Assembly: GCA_964579735.1 (NCBI GenBank)
Contig: CAZOHH010000042.1
Span: 1 to 20,337 of the forward strand
Origin: CAILLO01 sp964579735
Lineage (GTDB): Bacteria; Bacillota; Clostridia; Saccharofermentanales; UBA5734
Length of the DNA stretch: 20,337 bases
Direction of reading: 5' to 3'
A model generated the notes under the pieces. The model did not search any database. It saw only the letters and a list, made by a program, of their open reading frames with translations, and was not told the origin of the DNA. A program made the position numbers and the translations under genes. The stretch's first letter is position 1; every line of letters starts with the position of its first letter. Shown here in pieces: positions 6,813-12,265 of the stretch.

Positions 6813-8912
6813 CTAGACGCGGAACAGAAGGTCGGCGTACGTGGGGAAAGGCCAGATCGCGGCGTCGACGATGCCCTCGAGCTTGTCGGCGGCGATGCGG
6901 AGCTCCTGCATGCAGGGGATGACCTGGTCGCGGAAGTAGGTCGCGTGCTCGAGCGCCGTACCGTGAACGCTTTCAGCGGAGACTACGGTGGCGTTCAGGC
7001 AGTCGAGGGAGGTCTTCAGGTCCTTCACGGAGACGGAAATCTCCTGGAAGACTTCATCTACGGCGCTGTTGGGGAAGCCGGCGGCCTTCAGGGAGGAAAC
7101 GGTGTCCGCGGTCTCCTTCAGAGCCTTCATGGATGCGGGCAGGATCCGACGTCCAGCCATCTCGATCATGGTGAGTGCTTCGATGTTGACGATCTTGATG
7201 TAGTTCTCGGCCATGATCTCATAGCGGGAATGGCTCTCGACGCTGGACAGGACGCCATGCTTCTCGAGTACCGCGACGTTGGCCGGATCGATCAGCTCGG
7301 GCATGGTCTCGACGGTGGTGCGCAGGTTCTTGAGGCCGCGGCGGGCGGCTTCCTCGACCCATTCGGAGGAGTAGTTGTTGCCGTTGAACACGATCCGCTT
7401 GTGCTTGGCCAGCAGTTCCTTGACGAGGGCGTTGACCTCGGATTCGAAGTCGGCGGCCTTCTCGAGACGGTCCGCGATGCGGCTGAGGGTCTCGGTGACG
7501 ATGGCGTTGATCACGAAGTTCGGAGTGGCTATGGAGGCGGAGGAGCCGCACATGCGGAACTCGAACTTGTTGCCGGTGAAGGCGAAGGGGGAGGTGCGGT
7601 TGCGGTCGGAGGTATCCATAGGAAGGGAGGGCAGCGTCGACACGCCGATGCGCAGGAAGGCGGCCTTGCCGTTGGCCTTCGGGACGCCGGATTCGATCTG
7701 CTCGAGGACATCGGCGAGCTGTTCGCCGAGGTAGACGGAGATGATGGCGGGCGGGGCCTCGTTGGCGCCCAGGCGGTGGTCGTTGGCGGCACTGGCGACG
7801 GAGGAGCGGAGCAAGCCGCTGTACTCGTCGACGGCGGCGAGGACGGCGCTCAGGAACACGAGGAACTTCGCGTTGGATTCGGGGGTCTTGCCGGGCTCGA
7901 GGAGGTTCTTCCCGGCGTCGGTGGCGAGCGACCAGTTGTTGTGCTTGCCGGAACCGTTGACGCCTGCGAAGGGCTTCTCATGCAGCAGGCAGGCCAACCC
8001 GTGGCGGACCGCGACCTTCTTCATGACTTCCATCGTGAGCTGGTTGTGGTCGGTGGCGATGTTGGTGGTGCTGAAGATCGGAGCCAGTTCGTGCTGGGCC
8101 GGCGCGACTTCGTTGTGCTTGGTGCGTGCGGAGACGCCGAGCTTCCAGAGTTCCGTGTCCAGGTCATGCATGTAGTCCGCGACGCGCTCCTTGAGGGAGC
8201 CGAAATACTGGTCCTCGAGCTCCTGGCCCTTGGGAGGCTTGGCGCCGAAGAGCGTGCGGCCCGTGAACATCAGGTCGGGGCGCTGCATGTAGAGCTTCTC
8301 GTCGACCAGGAAGTACTCCTGCTCGGGACCCATGGTGGTGAAGACCCGCTGCGTCGCGGTGTCTCCGAACAGCCGAAGGACGCGGACGGACTGCTTGGAG
8401 ATGGACTCCATGGAGCGGAGGAGGGGGGTCTTCAGATCCAGCGCCTCGCCGGTATAGGAACAGAACGCCGTCGGGATGAAGAGCGTCTGGTCCTTCACGA
8501 ATGCCGGGGACGTGGCGTCCCATGCCGTGTAGCCGCGCGCCTCGAAGGTGGCGCGGATACCGCCGGAGGGGAAGGAAGAAGCGTCCGGTTCACCCTTGAT
8601 CAGTTCCTTGCCCGAGAACTCCATGATGGCCCGTCCGTCCTCGGTAGGGGCTATGAAAGCCTCGTGCTTCTCGGCGGTGATTCCGGTCATGGGCTGGAAC
8701 CAGTGGGTGAAATGGGTGGCGCCCTTCTCGATGGCCCAGTCCTTCATTGCGTTGGCCACGACTTCCGCCGTTGCGGGCTCGATCGACGAGCCTTCGTCCA
8801 TCGCCTTCTTCAATTGCTTGTAGATGGCCTTCGGGAGCCTCTCCCTCATCGTCGCGTCGTTGAACACAAAGGAACCGAACTTCTCTGCTACGCTGGTCCT
8901 GGCCTCGTCCAT
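6813..8912 (-). CDS. glnN: Glutamine synthetase type III
   Basis: The 699-residue enzyme makes glutamine from glutamate, ammonia and ATP. Its length (about 700, against about 470 for type I) and motifs are those of the GSIII family: MGPEQEYFLVD (194-204) with catalytic glutamates, KHNEVAPAQHELAP (265-278), and EKPFAGVNGSGKHNNWS (312-328). The N-terminus (KFGSFVFNDATMRERLP) and the C-terminal helical region are typical too, and no frameshift is seen. The ATG at 8912 has GGGAGGG seven bases upstream. Longer in-frame starts (TTG at 8978, ATG at 8972/8969) would put a terminator-like hairpin inside the coding sequence and add residues that lack family resemblance, so they were not used. It is monocistronic, with a terminator behind it and an apparent attenuator in front, suggesting control by nitrogen status. 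No amtB, glnB or glnR is nearby. Confidence 0.97.
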   Translation of the reverse strand: MDEARTSVAEKFGSFVFNDATMRERLPKAIYKQLKKAMDEGSSIEPATAEVVANAMKDWAIEKGATHFTHWFQPMTGITAEKHEAFIAPTEDGRAIMEFSGKELIKGEPDASSFPSGGIRATFEARGYTAWDATSPAFVKDQTLFIPTAFCSYTGEALDLKTPLLRSMESISKQSVRVLRLFGDTATQRVFTTMGPEQEYFLVDEKLYMQRPDLMFTGRTLFGAKPPKGQELEDQYFGSLKERVADYMHDLDTELWKLGVSARTKHNEVAPAQHELAPIFSTTNIATDHNQLTMEVMKKVAVRHGLACLLHEKPFAGVNGSGKHNNWSLATDAGKNLLEPGKTPESNAKFLVFLSAVLAAVDEYSGLLRSSVASAANDHRLGANEAPPAIISVYLGEQLADVLEQIESGVPKANGKAAFLRIGVSTLPSLPMDTSDRNRTSPFAFTGNKFEFRMCGSSASIATPNFVINAIVTETLSRIADRLEKAADFESEVNALVKELLAKHKRIVFNGNNYSSEWVEEAARRGLKNLRTTVETMPELIDPANVAVLEKHGVLSSVESHSRYEIMAENYIKIVNIEALTMIEMAGRRILPASMKALKETADTVSSLKAAGFPNSAVDEVFQEISVSVKDLKTSLDCLNATVVSAESVHGTALEHATYFRDQVIPCMQELRIAADKLEGIVDAAIWPFPTYADLLFRV

Positions 8913-8934
8913 CTCTTTTCCCTCCCTGTCATGC

Positions 8935-8967
8935 AAAAAGGGCGCTCCAACCCCATGTTGAAACGCC
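8935..8967 (-). terminator. Leader terminator hairpin (candidate attenuator) before glutamine synthetase
   Basis: In the transcript, GGCGTTTCAAC (8967-8957) pairs with GTTGGAGCGCC (8951-8941) through 11 pairs, two of them G-U, closing a five-base loop; C then TTTTT (8939-8935) follows at once. This is the form of an intrinsic terminator, but it lies between the promoter and the gene, only 22 bp before the ATG, leaving no room for another promoter. GGGGCTC (8985-8979) upstream can pair with GAGCGCCC (8947-8940), with one bulged base, in a competing structure that would break the hairpin. A regulatory attenuator is the simplest reading; it might instead end transcription of the exonuclease operon upstream, but glutamine synthetase transcripts would still have to cross it. 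Confidence 0.6.
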
Positions 8968-9003
8968 ATCATTTCCAAGAGCCCCTATGAAACTGTTGGA
9001 CGG

Positions 9004-9032
9004 AGATTATCATGACGGTCATCCCCTGTCAA
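9004..9032 (-). promoter_or_regulatory. Sigma70-like promoter of glutamine synthetase with internal dyad
   Basis: On the minus strand a perfect -35 box TTGACA (9032-9027) is followed after 17 bp by TAATCT (9009-9004); GATAAT in an overlapping register (9011-9006) is an alternative -10 with a 15-bp spacer. Transcription would start near 8997. The spacer contains ATGACCGTCAT (9022-9012), an 11-bp palindrome with 5-bp arms exactly where a repressor would block polymerase. The promoter lies between the exonuclease stop at 9042 and the leader hairpin. Confidence 0.6.
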
Positions 9033-9041
9033 TCCCTTTCA

Positions 9042-9626
9042 TCATGGGAATACGACCCCTCCGCGCAACGCGAGATTCCGGATCCTCTCGTAGCACTGGA
9101 TGGTGACCTCGACGTCGCGCCGGGCGCGATGCATGCCGTCCGGTCGTACGCCCGCCCGTGCGGCGAGCGTGCCCAGCCTGTGGTCGGGATAGTCGCGATT
9201 GACCTTGCGGGACAAGCGCATCAGGTCGACGAAGTCGTTGGCGAGGTGTCGGCCCGAATGAGGAGCGAGGTGGTCATAGAGGAAATTGACGTCGAAGTGG
9301 ACGTTGTGGCCGAGCAGGACGGCGTCCCCAAGGAAGTCATGCACCTGCCCAGCGACATCCTCGATTCGAGGCGCGCCGCGAACCATCGCGTCGGAAATGC
9401 CCGTCAGCCCCGTGATGAACGAAGGAATCGAGTAGGGCGGTCGGACCAGCGTCGTGAATTCGTCGAATACGACACCGCCGCACACCTTCACCGCGCTGAT
9501 CTCGATGATGTGGCACGAACAGGGGCTGAGCCCTGTCGTCTCGAGGTCGATGCAGCAGTAGTCCTCCGGCAGGGCCAGCAGGGACTTCCCCTTGAATTCC
9601 CGGACCGTCTTCGGCGCTGCTCCCAC
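9042..9626 (-). CDS. DnaQ-like DEDDh 3'-5' exonuclease
   Basis: The 194-residue protein is a stand-alone proofreading-type exonuclease domain, removing nucleotides from DNA (or RNA) 3' ends with two metal ions. All catalytic residues are visible: CIDLETTG with Asp27 and Glu29 (Exo I), GHNVHFDVNFL with Asp112 (Exo II), and MHRARRD with His166 and Asp171 (Exo III, DEDDh type). No polymerase or BRCT domain is attached, so it may be a repair or RNA-processing exonuclease instead of the replicase epsilon subunit. The start is uncertain: the GTG at 9626 lies five bases past the HAD stop codon and has only a poor ribosome site, so coupled translation is likely; the longer in-frame extension to 9950 overlaps the HAD gene and is low-complexity. 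It is the last gene of the five-gene unit. Confidence 0.9.
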   Translation of the reverse strand: MGAAPKTVREFKGKSLLALPEDYCCIDLETTGLSPCSCHIIEISAVKVCGGVVFDEFTTLVRPPYSIPSFITGLTGISDAMVRGAPRIEDVAGQVHDFLGDAVLLGHNVHFDVNFLYDHLAPHSGRHLANDFVDLMRLSRKVNRDYPDHRLGTLAARAGVRPDGMHRARRDVEVTIQCYERIRNLALRGGVVFP

Positions 9627-9631
9627 GCCGG

Positions 9632-10336
9632 CTACGACCGGTCGAGGAGCGGCGCGAGTTCGCGCAGGTGGTGGATCTCGTGGTCGATCCGCGGCGCGTC
9701 CAGGGGCCGCGATTCGCCTGCCGGGTTGAACCAGCAGGTCGCGAGGCCGGCGGCGGCTCCGCCGAGGATATCGGTCGACAGCTGGTCGCCCACCATCAGG
9801 ACCTTCGTGGGGTCGGGGTTTCCGCACTGCGCGAGCGAATAGGCGAAGAACCCGGCAGCCGGCTTCTGGGCGCCCGCCTCCTCCGATGTGACGATGAACC
9901 GAAAGAAGGGCGCGAGAGGCGAGTTGGCCATCCGCCGCGTCTGCGTCCACTGGACGCCGTTGGTCGCGAGCAGAAGGGTCGCCCGTTCAGCCAAAGCGGC
10001 GCAGGCCTCGACGGCGCCGTCGACGAGGAAGACGTTCTCGGTCAGGAGCTGGAGATAGCGCGCGTTGACGCGGTCCGGGTCGCCCGTCCGGCCGACCGAG
10101 CCCAGAAGACGCTCGAAGCGGAGGCGCTGCACGTCCTTCTTGTCGACTTCGCCCCGCTCGAATCCCCGCCACAGGACTGAATTGATCTCGTGGTATCGGG
10201 TACGGACCTCGTCCGAGAACGGAAGTCCGTGTTCGAGGAAGAGCTGCTGGAGCGCGACGCCTTCCGAGCGCGTGAAATCGAGGATCGTGCCGTCGGCGTC
10301 GAGGAAGACGAATGGGTACGCGGAGCCTTGCTTCAC
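9632..10336 (-). CDS. HAD-family phosphatase, YjjG/YfnB-like 5'-nucleotidase
   Basis: The 234-residue protein is a haloacid-dehalogenase-type hydrolase with all four motifs: FLDADGT (Asp13 nucleophile, Asp15 acid), LLATNG (Thr125), Lys158 in AGAQKPA, and MVGDQLSTDILGG (Asp184 and Asp189). A helical cap lies between motifs I and II (about residues 22-105). The length and the sequence around motif I and motif IV resemble YjjG/YfnB pyrimidine nucleotidases, which remove phosphate from nucleoside monophosphates, including non-canonical ones; the exact substrate cannot be read from sequence. The GTG at 10336 has CTGGAGGAAA about eight bases upstream and overlaps the stop of the 41-residue microprotein (GTGA). 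Its position next to a DnaQ-like exonuclease fits nucleotide clean-up, which is inference. Confidence 0.9.
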   Translation of the reverse strand: MKQGSAYPFVFLDADGTILDFTRSEGVALQQLFLEHGLPFSDEVRTRYHEINSVLWRGFERGEVDKKDVQRLRFERLLGSVGRTGDPDRVNARYLQLLTENVFLVDGAVEACAALAERATLLLATNGVQWTQTRRMANSPLAPFFRFIVTSEEAGAQKPAAGFFAYSLAQCGNPDPTKVLMVGDQLSTDILGGAAAGLATCWFNPAGESRPLDAPRIDHEIHHLRELAPLLDRS

Positions 10337-10458
10337 GGGGTTTCCTCCAGGGTCGGCGGTTCGACTTCCGGGTTGAAGCCGTACATCCGTTGGAGAAGGG
10401 CAGGGTCCGCGCCCATCTTGAGAATCATGCGGTGGGACAGGGTCGATTCGAAGTCCAT
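10333..10458 (-). CDS. 41-residue microprotein, unknown
   Basis: An ATG at 10458 opens a 41-codon frame with an ordinary protein-like, acidic composition: it starts MDFESTLSHRMILKMGADPA and ends with a Pro/Glu-rich tail (NPEVEPPTLEETP). It begins nine bases after the stop of the 44-residue microprotein, and its TGA overlaps the GTG of the HAD gene (GTGA). A weak GGTGAG ribosome site precedes it. The fit between two flanking genes is good evidence that it is translated, if only to couple HAD translation. No membrane segment, cysteine or known motif is seen, and I do not recognise the family. Confidence 0.6.
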   Translation of the reverse strand: MDFESTLSHRMILKMGADPALLQRMYGFNPEVEPPTLEETP

Positions 10459-10467
10459 CGATCCATC

Positions 10468-10602
10468 TCACCGGGCACAGGAGGAGACGAGTAGAACGGC
10501 CAGAAGTACGAGAACAAGAGCTCCGAGCTGAAAGACTACGATGGGTCTGCGATTTCTTGACGGTCTGTCCATGGTTGTATTCCATCCTTTCCTTCGAGTC
10601 AT
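10468..10602 (-). CDS. 44-residue membrane or lipo-microprotein, unknown
   Basis: A short frame begins with ATG at 10602, overlapping the DJ-1 stop (ATGA), and encodes 44 residues; an internal ATG at 10572 would give 34 residues and has an AAAGGA ribosome site about 12 bases upstream. The product has a strongly basic N-terminus (RRK...RPSRNRR), one hydrophobic helix (about 21-39) and ends LLVSSCAR. VSSC fits a lipobox with Cys42, so lipoprotein processing would leave only a lipidated Cys-Ala-Arg and a free signal peptide; otherwise it is a single-pass peptide with a short tail. The function is unknown. The hydrophobicity pattern and the overlaps on both sides argue that it is real. Confidence 0.62.
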   Translation of the reverse strand: MTRRKGWNTTMDRPSRNRRPIVVFQLGALVLVLLAVLLVSSCAR

Positions 10603-11171
10603 CCCTTCGGTATCTGCATGGACTCGGCCAGACGGTCCGCGGTCTCCTGGCCTTTCAAAGCTGCGACGAGGGCGAGGGAAAAGAGGAGCGCGGTGCCGGC
10701 TCCCCGCGAAGTGACGATGCGGCCGTCGCGTACGACGGGTTCCGTCGAAAGTACGGCTCCGATCAGGTCCTTCTCGAAACCGGGGAAGGAAGTTGCGCGC
10801 AGGCCCTTCAACAAGCCGAGCTTCCCGGGGACGGAAGGCGCCGCGCAGATCGCACCGAGCCAGCCATCCGCGGCACGGTGGTTCTCGAGGAGGCGCGCGA
10901 GTGAAGCGTCTTCCTGGAGGTGGCGCGTCCCCGGCATGCCGCCAGGCAGGACGACCAGGTCCTCCGGGGTCACGGAGAGTCCCTCCAGACGGCGGTCCGC
11001 GACGACGGGAATCCCATGGGATCCGGTGACGAGTGGAGTCGGTCCTGTCATACCCGGCAGGTTCCCCACCGCGACCGTGAACGTGTCCACCTGGGCTCTG
11101 CGGAGAACGTCCACAACGGTCAGCGCCTCGATCTCCTCGAAACCTTCCGCGAGCATCACATACGCCTTCAT
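10599..11171 (-). CDS. DJ-1/PfpI family protein (YajL/DJ-1-like)
   Basis: The 190-residue protein has the flavodoxin-like DJ-1/ThiJ/PfpI fold. Glu15 in EGFEEIEA and Cys109 in GAICAAPS form the conserved Glu/Cys nucleophile-elbow pair; VVLPGGMPGT (about 73-82) and TSRGAGTALLFSLALV are further family marks. Members are described as stress proteins acting on glyoxals or oxidised substrates, and their precise activity is disputed, so none is assigned here. The start ATG at 11171 has GGGAGGT about eight bases upstream. It is the first gene of the five-gene minus-strand unit and is transcribed away from the EamA transporter. The downstream microprotein begins inside its stop codon (ATGA). Confidence 0.93.
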   Translation of the reverse strand: MKAYVMLAEGFEEIEALTVVDVLRRAQVDTFTVAVGNLPGMTGPTPLVTGSHGIPVVADRRLEGLSVTPEDLVVLPGGMPGTRHLQEDASLARLLENHRAADGWLGAICAAPSVPGKLGLLKGLRATSFPGFEKDLIGAVLSTEPVVRDGRIVTSRGAGTALLFSLALVAALKGQETADRLAESMQIPKG

Positions 11172-11198
11172 GGAAACCCACCTCCCGTCCATTCCGAC

Positions 11199-11204
11199 AT
11201 CATA
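11199..11204 (-). promoter_or_regulatory. Candidate extended -10 of the DJ-1 operon
   Basis: TGCTATGAT on the minus strand is an extended -10 (TG-N-TATGAT) about 28 bp before the DJ-1 start. No good -35 is visible, which extended -10 promoters can do without. The 133-bp divergent gap 11172-11304 also holds the plus-strand promoter for the transporter. Confidence 0.4.
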
Positions 11205-11247
11205 GCACTTCCAGAGGAACCGAAGGGAACGTACGTATCCATCATGG

Positions 11248-11253
11248 TATACT
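11248..11253 (+). promoter_or_regulatory. Candidate extended -10 of the EamA transporter
   Basis: TGGTATACT is an extended -10 (TG-N-TATACT) ending 51 bp before the TTG start of the transporter; the preferred -35 is missing. The -10 boxes of the two divergent genes are about 45 bp apart, so their polymerase footprints could interfere with one another. Confidence 0.42.
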
Positions 11254-11304
11254 CGGAAACACGTTTATCGGGCAGGAGCCCGGTCGAAAAGGGGAACGCA
11301 CGAC

Positions 11305-12255
11305 TTGAAGGAAAGACGCCTCACCGGCATCGTCGCAGCCATCGGATCCAACCTGATCTTCGGCCTCAGCTTCCTTTTCTCGCGCACCGCGCTCACCCGC
11401 GGCGTACCCGTCGCCACGCTGCTCGGCCTGCGCTTCTTCGTCGCATTCCTCGCGATGACCCTGCTGATCCTCTTCGGCGTCCTCCGCGTCGACTTCCGCG
11501 GAAAGCGGCTCCTGCGGCTCCTGCCACTCGTCCTGATCCAGCCGGTCCTGTATTTCGTGTGCGAGACGTTCGGCATCCGGATGACCTCCTCGTCCGAAGC
11601 CGGTATCATCATCGCCCTGCTTCCAATCGTGTCGGTACTGCTGTCCGCTCTATTCCTGCGCGAGCGCCAGACGCGCGGCCGCGTCGCCTTCATCCTCCTC
11701 TCGATCGTCGGCGCCGTCCTGATCGTCGGGCTATCCGGCACCCGCCCGTCCTTCAACGTGCTCGGCACCGTGCTGCTCTTCGGTGCGGTGCTGTCCGCCG
11801 CGGTCTTCAACCTGCTGTCGCGGCACCTGTCGGAAACGTTCAGCGCGGTCGAGATGACGTACGCCATGATGGCGACCGGCACGCTGGTCTTCGGGGGTGC
11901 GGCTGCGTACGGGACCTCGACGGGCGGCGGCTTTCCCGAGCTGCTGGGCTATCTCGCGGACCCTCTGATTCTCGCGGCGCTGGGCTATCTCGGTCTTCTG
12001 TCCTCGGTCGTCGCCTTCATCCTGCTGCACCGCGCGGTCGAAGGCCTCGGCGCTGCGCGCACGGCGTCCTTCGCGAACCTCGCGACGGTCGTCTCGATCG
12101 CGGCGGGCACGCTCGTCCTGCGCGAGTCGCTGGCCTGGTATCACTTCGTAGGCTCGGCGCTGATCCTGGTGGGCGTCTGGGGCGCGAACCGCGGCGGGGA
12201 GAGCAGGAAGTCTTCCCGTCAGTCTCCTTCGTTTTCTGTTTCCCCGGACAAGTAG
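11305..12255 (+). CDS. EamA/DMT-superfamily transporter
   Basis: The 316-residue product is an integral membrane carrier with about ten transmembrane helices arranged as two EamA repeats (about 8-140 and 150-285), as in drug/metabolite exporters such as RhaT/YdcZ relatives. GSNLIFGLSFLFSR near the start and RETFG/SSSEAGIIIALLPIVS in the first repeat are typical; the second repeat includes SSVVAFILLHRAVEGLGAARTAS. The substrate cannot be deduced. The start is read as TTG at 11305, with AAAAGGGG ten bases upstream; no ATG or GTG in frame nearby gives a better start. It is transcribed alone on the plus strand and converges on secA with a 10-bp gap, so no room exists for a separate terminator. 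The last 30 residues are hydrophilic and Ser-rich. Confidence 0.92.
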   Translation: MKERRLTGIVAAIGSNLIFGLSFLFSRTALTRGVPVATLLGLRFFVAFLAMTLLILFGVLRVDFRGKRLLRLLPLVLIQPVLYFVCETFGIRMTSSSEAGIIIALLPIVSVLLSALFLRERQTRGRVAFILLSIVGAVLIVGLSGTRPSFNVLGTVLLFGAVLSAAVFNLLSRHLSETFSAVEMTYAMMATGTLVFGGAAAYGTSTGGGFPELLGYLADPLILAALGYLGLLSSVVAFILLHRAVEGLGAARTASFANLATVVSIAAGTLVLRESLAWYHFVGSALILVGVWGANRGGESRKSSRQSPSFSVSPDK

Positions 12256-12265
12256 AAGTCGGGGC

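Noticed and set aside
8913..8978. Longer N-terminus for glutamine synthetase (TTG 8978 or ATG 8972/8969)
   Set aside because: It would span the hairpin and T-run, lacks a ribosome site and adds residues unlike the family.
6945..8990. 681-codon open frame on the plus strand
   Set aside because: Exactly antisense to glutamine synthetase and of low complexity; a shadow frame.
9627..9950. Upstream in-frame extension of the DnaQ-like exonuclease
   Set aside because: It overlaps the HAD gene and is low-complexity; the family resemblance starts after 9626.
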